This document shows positions 1 to 9,220 of a stretch of 32,121 nucleotides of DNA, one piece after another. A program made the translations under genes and the position numbers. The stretch lies in the NCBI GenBank assembly GCA_004151065.3, contig NWUY0300029569.1, positions 1 through 32,121 on the forward strand, written 5' to 3'. The stretch's first letter is position 1. Each line of letters starts with the position of its first letter. The DNA is from Larix sibirica (taxonomy: Eukaryota; Streptophyta; Pinopsida; Pinales; Pinaceae). Under the pieces are notes generated by a model, which saw nothing but the letters and a program-made list of their open reading frames with translations, was not told where the DNA came from and made no database searches.

Positions 1-75
1 TTCGCGCCCTCATCCGATGTGTCGCAGCGTTGACGGTACCGCAACATTTCCCCATCAACTCGCCTGCCAACATCC
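1..75. other. CpG-rich edge sequence of unknown origin
   Basis: The first ~70 bases hold about seven CG dinucleotides, whereas the adjoining LINE-A sequence has very few. Read on the minus strand, the LINE-A coding similarity (GDDNTKFFHNFANH and the residues after it) fades at about position 80, and the remaining codons do not resemble the expected continuation of ORF2. This could be another repeat joined to LINE-A or a diverged LINE segment. The window edge prevents a decision. Confidence 0.3.
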
Positions 76-1245
76 TATATCATTCTTTAATCTCCAAATG
101 GTATTTACACTCTTCCAATGATTTGCAAAGTTGTGAAAAAATTTTGTATTATCATCACCCCTAGTCATCCACACTGCCCTGCAGATTGCTTTTAATCCAC
201 CAATCTGATTCCCTAATCAACAAAAGTTTCCTCCTTCTCTGTTCCGGATCTACAATCTCTTTTCGGGAATCCTCATCAATAAAACCATCGCCATCTACCT
301 CAAATAATTTTAGCAATATAGACTCAATATGATTTAGTTCACCCTCCTCTTTCTGTTTCTTGTTATAGGCCCGCTCTCCCTCCACAACTTTAGCTTGTTT
401 CAAAAATTTTAAGAGTTGGATTGTTGCAGATTCTATCATTTCTAGATCAAAAGGTTTCCATCGATTTTTCAATAACTGGGTACATTCTCCATATTCAATA
501 TAGACGGGATTGAATTTAAAGGGACTAGAGATATTTTTCTTCTCTACCTCAAATTCCAGAATAATTGGGTGATGATATGAGTCACCACCTAATCCTACCC
601 ATTGCTTGATTCGAACTGATCCATCCAAAACCGACTCTTAAATTAAGAACCAATCCAGCCGCTTTGCAATTTTGTCTATGCCAACTCTTCTATTAGTCTA
701 GTGGGTTTGATTTTAATAGGTTCAATATCAATAAGACTACTATCCACCAATTTACTCATGAATAAATTTGACAGAGGATCCTCCCTCGCATTACAACCCC
801 AAATTTCTGAATGACCAATAGTAAAATTCAAGTACCCCCCTAGGATAACATTTTTCTTCTTTAAAATATATTTTGACAATAAGTTTTCCCATAACATATC
901 CCTATCATAGTAAGTCCCATACACATTTAAGAACAGGAATTCTTTGCAAAATTCATGGGAAAGCATAATTACTCCCAACCTAGAATGAAAAGCCCAAGAA
1001 AATTTGATCTTCAAACTACTACTTCTCTAGATAGTAATCACTTCCCCCAACTTTCCCAATGCATCCACAAAGCTAAATTCCCAACCCTCAAAAATATTCT
1101 TAAGGTATTTTACTATCTTTTCACCTTGCCCCATAATTTCATGAACAAAGAAAACTTATGGTTTAACTTTTTGAATTAACCTCCTGAGAGCTAGCTTCTT
1201 TGAGGTACTAGCACGACTGCTGCAATTCAAAGAGATGCAAATCAT
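70..1245 (-). pseudogene. LINE-A ORF2 fragment: AP-like endonuclease and linker, broken
   Basis: ORF2 of plant LINEs starts with an apurinic-like endonuclease that nicks the target DNA. From the ATG at 1245 the frame reads MICISLNCSSRAST, then a TAA, then VFFVHEIM, where E is the metal-binding glutamate and the usual preceding Q is H. Next comes GWEFSFVDALGKLGEVITI, a TAG, and from 1014 an open frame with FLNVYGTYYDRD and GGYLNFTIG, where canonical GDLN has become GYLN (codon 834-832). The downstream part (628-161) holds DSYHHPIILEFE, where the SDH aspartate is tyrosine (codon 577-575), followed by the coiled linker. A further frame gives TRGDDNTKFFHNFANH (about 155-105), which normally precedes the reverse transcriptase. 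Two catalytic aspartates are lost, so it is inactive. Confidence 0.8.
1242..1245 (-). promoter_or_regulatory. LINE-A ORF1 stop / ORF2 start overlap (ATGA)
   Basis: On the minus strand the ORF1 stop TGA (1244-1242) overlaps the ORF2 start ATG (1245-1243). The ORF1 frame is supported by the coding-like stretch SISEAFRAARTSQGISQ just before the stop, and the ORF2 frame by the endonuclease start MICISLNC. Such overlaps fit translation of ORF2 by termination and re-initiation, as is known for some other LINEs. Here this is inferred from position alone. Confidence 0.5.
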
Positions 1246-3101
1246 TGAGAAATCCCTTGGGAGGTTCTTGCTGCTCTAAATGCCTCGCTAATTGATCTTT
1301 TCTTCCTAGAAGCTACATCCCATACCGCTTTCTCTTAAGCTAGTTGTAAATAGGATTTCCTACCTTTACCTATTTTAATTAGCTCCAAATTCATCCCTGT
1401 CCCTCCAAAAAAATCAAACTGGCCATCTTCTTTTTCTTCCTTCTGGGATCATAAATTATAATCCTTACACATCATATTTCTCAATGGGATTTTTTTAGTT
1501 TACTTTAAGGTCAAGTAAAATATCCCCTTTCTATAAACCCTTAACCTCAAGGTCCTAAGTAGAAACTTTGTACTGAGACTGATTTAATGCATTCTTTAAA
1601 GTATGGAAAGGTTCCCTAAATTTTATTTTAACACAAGTTTTGGAAAGTAGCCTTCCTCATTCTCCTTCCTAAGGGATCAATCTTGAACCGAATCCTGAAA
1701 AGACTGAAAAATTATCAAAATATTTGAACTGAAGAGACACTGGGTCTTTTAAAGACTTACTAGTATAGTTTTCGTCTGGGATTTCTTGGGTCCGAGGACA
1801 TTCTTGTTCACAATTCTCGAAGGTATTCACCGGGATGTCTTCCAAATCACAAGACTTGGATATCACCGAAAAATCCTTAGGATTCTAATCTATCGAATTC
1901 TCTTGGACTTTAGTGTATTCCTTCTTGGAAGGGCTTCTGTCAATTACATCCCGCGAGCCTTTTCTCAAATGTACTTCATCTCTCGTTTTTAGCCATACAT
2001 TCTTTGAATGATAGCCGACACTCAGCCACAAGATGGCCATGATTATGGCACCTGTTACATTTAAAAGTAACTCCAACATAGTCCAAAAACTGCAATAAAA
2101 CCAAACCTTTTGAATCTATTTCTATCTTTTATGCCAATCCCTCCCTCAGGTCCAAATTAACAAGAATACGAGCTACACAATATTCACCAGTATCCAAGAA
2201 AGACCAATCAGCATCCACATATGACCCTAGTTTATTTCCTATGGCCTTAAAAACATCAGGGGGCCAAAATTGCATGCAGAGATTTGGCATTTTTACCCAA
2301 ATAGATATCTCATCCAGTCGCTCCTTCCTGGCATCAAAGAGAGGGGACCAACGTTTTAGGAAAATAGCCCCTCCACTCCAGGACCAGAATTTATTCAACA
2401 CAGATTCCGCATCCTTTTTTGTATCAAACCTGAAATCCATCCAGCCCCTTGAAAAAGTTCATACCTCTATAATATAACCAAGCAAATTCCCCCAAGAATC
2501 TGCCATCCGCTTCTTTAATCCTTTTTTACCTACTCTGAATCCCATAACTCTCCCCACTAGCATCTTCTTCGTCATTTCAATTACATCATTTAACTTTAGG
2601 TCTTCCCCTAACACTAGAAGTACCGGATCTTACTTTCCTTCATTTACTGTCACCCGCCCATTTACCAATAGTTTCATTAAGCTTTACTTCAGTCAATAAG
2701 ATATCATCTAGAGAACTATCCAGATTCTTGGTCACCTTTGATTTTAAGCGGATATTCTCAGAACAGAATTCATAAATGGATTTTACCATCCCTTCATAAT
2801 GGAATTCATTGTTAACCTCAATAACAATTTCCAAGGCGCTATCGTGAGTTTTGTCAATCCCAATTAACTTTAAAACCAATTCATTGACCACCATTGGATT
2901 AAATGTATTCACTGGAGATCCACCTACCTCGGGATCCAGTTTAGAGTTAATGATATCTTTCATACCCTCTTTCTGACAATACGGAGGGCATCTTTCTAAC
3001 AAACCTGACCCATAGCCATTTACTTTATTCCTGATGTTCACACCTGGAGATCCAAAAACCCTGATAATAGCCTTTGTCTTCCAAAGATCCATCGCCCTCA
3101 C
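1242..3101 (-). pseudogene. LINE-A ORF1: DUF4283 plus CCHC zinc-knuckle RNA-binding protein, broken
   Basis: ORF1 of plant LINEs makes a nucleic-acid-binding protein that packages the element RNA. The N-terminal 153 codons (3101-2640) start at an ATG and match no domain I know. After a frame change, 2575-2459 reads KKMLVGRVMGFRVGKKGLKK, the usual start of a DUF4283 domain, and 2440-2129 continues it in another frame (MDFRFDTKKDAESVL, then FLKRWSPLFDA). A TAA follows LREGLA, and the same frame then gives a perfect CX2CX4HX4C knuckle, CNRCHNHGHLVAEC, at 2059-2018. The last part (about 1430-1242) is one frame with one TAA and ends AARTSQGISQ-stop. That stop overlaps the ATG of ORF2. At least two frameshifts and several stops make it a pseudogene. 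Domain assignment is by eye. Confidence 0.75.
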
Positions 3102-4712
3102 ATCAATCTACTCCACGGACCAATAAATCATTTAATCTTGTAGAGAACTTTTATTCATTTGTTGAAATATTTTGATAAATAAGGTCAAAGTTCAAATGAA
3201 TTTAGAATTTTAATCTAATTTGTGATGGCATGCGCAAGGTCAAAATAGCACAAAATTTCTAGGAGCATCATTTCACCTTGTACAAAGCCTAGATCATGGT
3301 GGAATTCATGTAACATTTGTCAAATCCTCGTCAAATTTATATATCAAAAGTGTATATTTTTATACAAGATAAATTTAAGTAGTTTAGGTACCTTATAAAT
3401 TGATATATTTATATGGGTGTGACTTTGGTAACCACCTCATCCATAGTCAAATTATGATCGTAATGCGTTGATCTCTAATGTACACATTATCTTGAAGTGG
3501 ATTTATTGAAAGAGTAAGTGACCCTCTATTGAGACATCTCTCCTCTAGGCTCAATCATGAGTTTATGAATATATGTAACATGTGCATTATTGCATATATC
3601 TTAGGGGGTGTAGCAATAACTAGTCGATTTGATTGGATCTAGTCCATGTCACTCTATTCAATGATTGACCTCCCTAATCTAAAAAATAATAATATATGCT
3701 ATAATGTGTATTAAGTATGAAGGTTTTCATAGTTATTCATAATTATGATTAAATGTATCGGATTAAAATTGTGTTGGAGTTTTGAAATTGCCCAACATTT
3801 TGATTGGACACACCACCAATCATCAGGAAAGAAAAATAAATATATTATAAGATAGAAAAGAGTAATCTTGTGAATCGGAATCAGTGATCAAAATTAAACC
3901 CTTCACAACCCTTCCAAGAGGTTTAAACCATCCTACAAGGGTAATCCTAAAACAAACACCCTTAAAAAATGTATTGTTTTGAAATTGCTTGTCGTTTACA
4001 AAGGACAACAAATACTATAAGATCTCAAAAGAAGGCTCACATTTGAACAAACCATCAAGGTCCTCACTCCCAATGTTTTATTGTCAAATGAAAATTGTAC
4101 CTTTTGTATTATATGAAGATATATTTGAATCTTGAGCAAGATTCAATGTTCAACACCCAATACTTTCCTTTGACATCTAAAGACAAAAAATGTTATGGTT
4201 CTCGTTGGATTTTATTTATTCCTTTATATAGCATACTCTTCCACAAAATTAAATTGAACGCATATCTCACACCTAGATAATCCTACCAACATATTGGCAT
4301 ATGCACCATTTTAAGTGCCACGTAATGAAAGCTTCTAAAAAAATATTGCATGCCTTGTCTTTTGGAATCTCCACTTAAATTCATGTGTTATCAACATTGT
4401 CAAACCTTGTGAATATGGGAAATATGATCACATTTAGTGTCCAAACTTGATGATTTTGTATCCCTCACTTTCCATATTACCATGTTCTTGTTATATTTTC
4501 CTGCTCTCTTGGCTCTATAAAGAAAGTATTAGACAAATAATGGTGCTAGTAATTGTCCATTAAGGATATGGTATATGATATTGACATGAAATGAAAATGT
4601 ATTTACGTATAGAACTGGCGTAATAAATATCAATATAAATAATGACATGAACAAGGCATAGAAATAAAATTGATAATATTGCATGAAATGTATAGCAAGT
4701 AATTCTTTACAT
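3102..4712. other. Non-coding AT-rich interval, nothing recognised
   Basis: About 1.6 kb between LINE-A and a possible LTR remnant. Short open frames occur on both strands (for example around 3823-4011 and 4095-4280), but none shows a recognisable motif and all are of a length expected by chance in AT-rich DNA. I see no clear inverted or tandem repeats, RNA gene or promoter. It may hold unrecognisable old repeats. Confidence 0.5.
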
Positions 4713-5400
4713 CAACTTTGGGACGAAGTTTCTTGAACTGGGGGTGAATATAGTGCCCATTTGCTTAGAGTTTTTTATTATGTTATTTGCTTGGAGATTT
4801 TGATTATGTTATTTTTTTAGGGAATTTGTTTGCGTACTATTTTTTTGCTTATGATGACTAACCATTGGCAACATGATGCATGAAAATGATAGTGTAAATA
4901 TATATTTCAATGGTGGTCAGATGCTTTGACAAATTTCTTCCAAGTGTGACAGGTGATACAAAGGTGCACAATTGAACCTAGAGTTGCGTCAATGTCAAGT
5001 GAACTATGGATTGAGTTGGATATGATATCAAGTGATATAATGAATTAAATTAATATTTTGATTATTTTACATAAGTTATTTGATGCATGTGGATCTCATG
5101 TGCACAAGCACAAGATCATGATTTTCAATCAATCCACACATGGGTAAAAGGGTTAGATGGGGGAATGCACGCCATAAATAGAATAGGTTTCCATCCGACC
5201 GGTTGAAAAGTGAGTGATACTTTTTCCCATGAGATGCATGTTGTCGTGAGGGTATGCCGTAGATTCGGTCAATCACGAGGTTTTAAATGAGGGGCGTGCA
5301 ATTAGGTGTAGACCTTATTCCTCGGTGACCATTATTCTCTCAACAGGATATAGGCGAATTGAGTTAACGTGGTCTCAATCATCGTATCACATCCCCATTG
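4713..5400 (+). repeat. Possible LTR-retrotransposon 3' end (purine tract and LTR start)
   Basis: Near 4719 the sequence gggacgaagtttcttgaac followed by tgggggtgaa resembles the end of plant LTR-retrotransposon pol: a GGGACGAAGTTT coding tail, a purine-rich tract, and then the LTR. An LTR could begin at about 4750 (tagtgccc) and run several hundred bases towards 5400, but I could not find its other end, a paired LTR, or flanking coding domains. This could be a coincidental match or a remnant of a mostly deleted element. Confidence 0.25.
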
Positions 5401-5411
5401 TGAAATAAGGC

Positions 5412-5521
5412 CTATTTGAAGGACATGTGTATGACCATGGAACCCTTGATAGAACCTCAGTGAATTCTATTTGAAAGGCATGTGTATGGCCATGGCACCC
5501 TTGATAGAACCTTGGTAAAAT
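5412..5521. repeat. Tandem direct repeat, two 55-bp units
   Basis: The unit beginning ctatttgaaggacatgtg at 5412 recurs at 5467 as ctatttgaaaggcatgtg. Both continue through a catgg segment, then acccttgatagaacct. The units are adjacent and differ at a few positions, so this is a slightly aged local duplication. No function is apparent. Confidence 0.85.
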
Positions 5522-5603
5522 TAAACTAAAATATAGAACTTACAAAATATAAATGAGAAAATAATTTAGAAAATGATAAATAATAAATTAATAAAAACAA
5601 ATA

Positions 5604-5669
5604 CATGCTAAGAATAAATTATAAGTTAATTATGTGCATGCCAAGAATAAATAATAAACTAATTTAACA
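5604..5669. repeat. Imperfect tandem repeat, ~33-bp units
   Basis: catgctaagaataaatta at 5604 is echoed by catgccaagaataaataa at 5637, and both continue with an AT-rich taa-taatt stretch. The pair sits just upstream of the LINE-B target site. Confidence 0.5.
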
Positions 5670-5684
5670 TTAGAACATGTGCAT

Positions 5685-5701
5685 AACAAAGGCAAGCAAT
5701 T
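5685..5701 (+). repeat. Left target-site duplication of LINE-B
   Basis: aacaaaggcaagcaatt here is repeated exactly at 13729-13745, immediately after the LINE-B poly(A) tail. The first two bases could belong to the tail, so the certain duplication is about 15 bp. This fixes the LINE-B 5' end at about 5702. Confidence 0.93.
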
Positions 5702-6309
5702 TAACGAAAGGTTAGGGTAAATAGCTTGGACAGTGGTGGGTTTTCTAGGGTTTGAGGTTTCTGCAGGTTTTTGGCAGCTGTTGGAGCCATGGACAAGATG
5801 ACCAGTGTGAGCGCAGAACTTCTTGGAGCCAAGTTGATTCATCGAATCAACCTAGTACCAACCAAGATTAAAAAAAGTGGGAACAAACCTTTTCTACGCC
5901 TCATACTGTCTCATTTTTGTTTGTGGGTTTTTCAGTGGTTTGTCTTTAGTCACTACAGGACATACTTTCCCTTTTTGTTTCGCTGGGGTGCTGGTAGTGG
6001 TGGGTCTCATTGTGCTAGGTTACTAATCATTTTTTGACTCTACCCTTACCCTTACATAGGTTTGGGGATAATATTGGGGGTTTAATGTTTGGAATCTGAA
6101 AACTACACCTGCCTTTTTTCTTTTTCCCTTTCCGGCACATTTTACCTGTACGTCTAACTTTTTTCCTGACGCGACACTTGCCAGTGATTGATGACGTGTG
6201 GCTAGGGTTTAATTTTTTACTCAACATAATGTCACCCCTGTTGAAGGTTCACAATTTTTGCACTGTTGGGGTATGCTGCAGTAGGTCGGGGTTGGCACTG
6301 GACTGCGTT
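5702..6309 (+). other. LINE-B 5' leader (internal promoter region)
   Basis: About 600 bases from the insertion boundary to the likely ORF1 start. LINEs carry their promoter in this region. I see no TATA-like element of note, and the open frames here (for example 5771-6037) lack known motifs. An in-frame ATG at 6229 would shorten the leader if it were the true start. Confidence 0.5.
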
Positions 6310-8041
6310 ATGGGTGACCATATTTCTGAACCGAACCCTGAGAGTGATGCCTTGAAGACTTTTGAGAAGGGGGAATCTGATTTTCCTGTGGATTTTTCGT
6401 GGTCTGTAGATTCCCCTGGAAATTCCTCTTTTCGGTCGGGGCTTAGGGGGGCATGATCTCGGAACCGACGCAGGAATAAATCTATCAAGGCATGGGAAGG
6501 GATTCATCAGTTTGTCATTGAGGAAACCACTAACTTAGATAGGGTTCAAATGCTCGCAGGGCAGGCATTAGTGGGACGGTTGGAATTTACTTCTGGTTCA
6601 AAGGTGGAGATATTGGATTGGGTACAATGTCACTGGACCCCTCTCCTGGGTCTTACGCCGAGGGTTAACATCCTGCCCAACAAGTGGATTATGTTCATAC
6701 TTCCGGAAGCATAGCACACGGATACTATTCTTGGTCGTAAGTGGTGTTTTAAGGATGGCTCTATTTATCTGAAACGATGGCATCTAGCATTTGACCCCCT
6801 GCGTGAGCATCAATCTCGAACGACATTTGTGTATGCTGCTTCCAGGGCTCCCCATTTCCCTCTAGACTGAGAACATTCTCATCGGGCTTGCTAATCAATT
6901 TGGTACCTTTGTTCGCACTAACAAGCGTTCTTTTCACGGGGTCGATAGATTGTGTGCTCGGGTTATGGTTGAAATGGATCTGGGTCGTGGCCTTCTAGCT
7001 GAAGTCGAAATCATTTGGGGAAAAATTAAATTTATACAAAAGTTGGATTACTACAGGATGCCATTCATATGTTTTCATTGTAAAGAGACCGGTCATGTTT
7101 TTGCTCGGTGCCCATTTTTAGTTGTACCGGAACCTGGGGGTTCTGTCCCGGCGACGACGGACTTGACTCCTATGCATGGGTGGAGTTCTTTGGCTGATGA
7201 AATTACTCCTATTAAGGGTTCCCCGGGTAAGTTTTCCACTCAAAACTATACTCCTTATAAAGATGTCTCTGTAACCGAGCTTAATTTCATTATTAATGAA
7301 GAAAATACACTAGATAGACGTATATCTGAGGGACAGGTGAAATTATGTTTGGGATTTGCTTTTGATTTATCTGAGCTTCCTTGAATTGGTGCTTGTGATC
7401 ATGGTGTGGAGGTCAGTTCCTGTGATATTTTCCGCCATTCAATGTTACATTATGTTCCTTTACCTTGCGACTTGGGGACTGTATCATCATATACCTTGCC
7501 CTGTAATGATACATTATCTCTCCCGAATGTTGGTCATCCTGGCACACACCCTGTCTTGTCTACTCCTGATGGAGGAACTCAGTCACTCCCTTTTATTTCT
7601 GCATCCTCTGATACCCCACCCTGTATTGCTTCGTTATCTTCCATACATGCTGGTCCTCCTAGTTCCCATACTATCTCGGCTATTCCTGATGGTGGAACTC
7701 AGTTATCCCCAATTTTTTTGGATTATAATGATTGTACGGCCGGCCTGGGGGATGATGTGGATGGGGTACAAGATGTCTCAGACTCATTTACCACACTGAC
7801 CATATACTCAAAAAACCCTTCCAATAAACCCTACATCAAACCAATATCAGTCAATAGGTTCAGCAATCTCACGATCCGGAAGGATAGAAAGAAGGTGGTG
7901 ACAAAGGAGTTGGAGGTGGGGGATTCCTTCATTCCTTTATCAGTCAGGATCGAAAATAGGGAGGTGCACAGGGATGGTAATACTATGGATGGTTCTGATG
8001 AGGCCGTTAGAGCTGGTCTGCCTCTTGTGGAGGGTTCTTAA
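6310..8041 (+). pseudogene. LINE-B ORF1: DUF4283 plus CCHC zinc-knuckle protein, lightly broken
   Basis: The likely start is ATG 6310 (MGDHISEPNPES), with an in-frame ATG at 6229 as alternative. The first frame runs through a TGA (6454-6456) into DRVQMLAGQALVGRLEF and DWVQCHWTPLLGLTPR, a DUF4283-type domain, with a TAG at 6712-6714, and then IYLKRWHLAFDPL. A frameshift at about 6868 moves to TENILIGLANQFGTFVR and the zinc knuckle CFHCKETGHVFARC (7070-7111, perfect CX2CX4HX4C). The same frame crosses one TGA (7382-7384) and continues through a Ser/Pro/His-rich linker to a TAA at 8039-8041. The protein would bind the element RNA. The TAA overlaps the ORF2 ATG by one base. Only about four changes separate it from an open frame of ~575 codons. 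Confidence 0.8.
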
Positions 8042-8043
8042 TG
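8039..8043 (+). promoter_or_regulatory. LINE-B ORF1/ORF2 TAATG stop-start junction
   Basis: The ORF1 stop TAA (8039-8041) and the ORF2 start ATG (8041-8043) share one base, giving TAATG. The endonuclease begins directly at this ATG (MSLLSLNIQVMGK), so the start is well supported. The same pentanucleotide junction is known from the silkworm LINE SART1, where ORF2 is translated by termination and re-initiation. The mechanism in this plant LINE is an inference. Confidence 0.75.
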
Positions 8044-9220
8044 TCTTTACTCTCTCTAAATATTCAGGTTATGGGGAAGGTCTCTCAGACTAGGGCCTTA
8101 ACCCATCTTATAAAAGATACTAGTCCTTCACTGATTTTATTACAAGAAACCATGTGCCAGGACCATGTTTCCATCCGGAAACTGTCTTCCATTCTTTTTG
8201 GCTGGGAATTTTCCGCGACTAATGCCATTGGTCTGTCGGGTGGCTTATTGGTGGGATGGAATCCTAATTATTATGATTTTCGAGATTTCAATACTAAGTG
8301 GGGCATCTTACTTGAGGGTTTCTATACCATATCGAACCAACCTATTACGGTTATAAATATTTATGGACCTTACAGAGATCGAGTCCCCTTCTGGTCTTCA
8401 CTATGTAATTCTGGTATCCTGAACAATAATCATCTTATCATAGCTGGTGATATGAACTTCACTAGAGGTGTTGGGGAAATTTGGGGAGCCCATGCTAGGT
8501 TAGATGATTTGGAAGGCTATTTCAATTCACTTTTGGACACTTATAACTTGGTGGATATTGCCACAGGTACACTCGGCCAACTTGGACCAATGGTCGAGAT
8601 GGAAGTGAGGGTATTCATAAAAGATTGGATCATTTTTTAGTTAAAGCTGATCTGTTAAGTATGTGGGGAAGGCATAGATCATGGATTGGAGATTCTAAGT
8701 TCTCATACCATTGGCCTATTCTCTTTCAGTTTGATGACACTATGAGCAAAATAAAATATCCCTTTAAATTCAATAGATCATGGTTGATGAATGAGGAATT
8801 ATGCAAGATGGTTAGATATTTATGGGTTAATGATGAAGGGGACTCTGATTTGAATCCTATGATTCATTTGTTGACAGAATTCGCAGACTCAAGGGTATTG
8901 TATCGAACTGGATCAAGAGAAAACGGGAAGCATACCGCAATGATATCAAGATGCTGGAAAATCAGCTTTAGGTATTGGCACAGTTAAACATTATGGAAGA
9001 TTGTGATGTTGAAATTGGCAAGAAAATAAAGGAACTTAAAATTTAAAAAAAGGAAGAACTTCTTACTCAGGAAGAATTGGAGTGGAGGCTATAGAGTAGG
9101 GATTTATGGATTAAAGCAGGAGACAGAAATACGAAGTTATTTCATGCCTTTGCTACTCACCAAAAAAATATTAATAATATCTAGGAGTTACAGGATTCTT
9201 CAGGGAATTCTATCTCTGGT
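8041..9220 (+). pseudogene. LINE-B ORF2 N-terminal part: AP-like endonuclease and linker
   Basis: This part nicks target DNA to prime reverse transcription. The first frame (8041-8570) shows LLSLNIQV (N), ILLQETMCQ (E), INIYGPYRDR and IAGDMNFT (D and N intact). At about 8570 a one-base shift moves to the frame reading TRPTWTNGRDGSEGIHKRLD and then GDSKFSYHWPILFQFD, where the SDH aspartate is tyrosine (codon TAC 8706-8708). This frame is open to 8987. A second shift at about 8880 leads to RLKGIVSNWIKRKREAYRND and, through TAG codons at 9092 and 9182, to the reverse transcriptase in the same frame. The linker includes GDRNTKLFHAFATH. All other endonuclease motifs look intact, so the SYH change stands out. 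Confidence 0.83.

Larger units (their letters stand above)
70..3101 (-). mobile_element. LINE-A: decayed plant L1-type LINE, 5' half
   Basis: A non-LTR retrotransposon read right to left: ORF1 N-terminus (3101), DUF4283-like domain (2575-2129), CCHC zinc knuckle (2059-2018), ORF1 end (1242), then ORF2 endonuclease (1245 to about 161) and the linker that precedes the reverse transcriptase (about 160-75). The reverse transcriptase, RNase H and poly(A) tail would lie beyond the left edge or are missing. No target-site duplication can be tested because the 3' end is absent. Several stops and frameshifts show that it is inactive. The 5' boundary just right of 3101 is approximate. Confidence 0.85.

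Noticed and set aside
5076-5276. 66-codon minus-strand open frame and other short frames in 3102-5684
   Set aside because: Lengths expected by chance, no recognisable domain and no conservation evidence.
5412-5521. CRISPR-like or satellite array
   Set aside because: Only two adjacent units without spacers; a simple tandem duplication.
6178-6228. Start of LINE-B ORF1 at 6178
   Set aside because: The codon at 6178 is TTG; real in-frame ATG codons are at 6229 and 6310.
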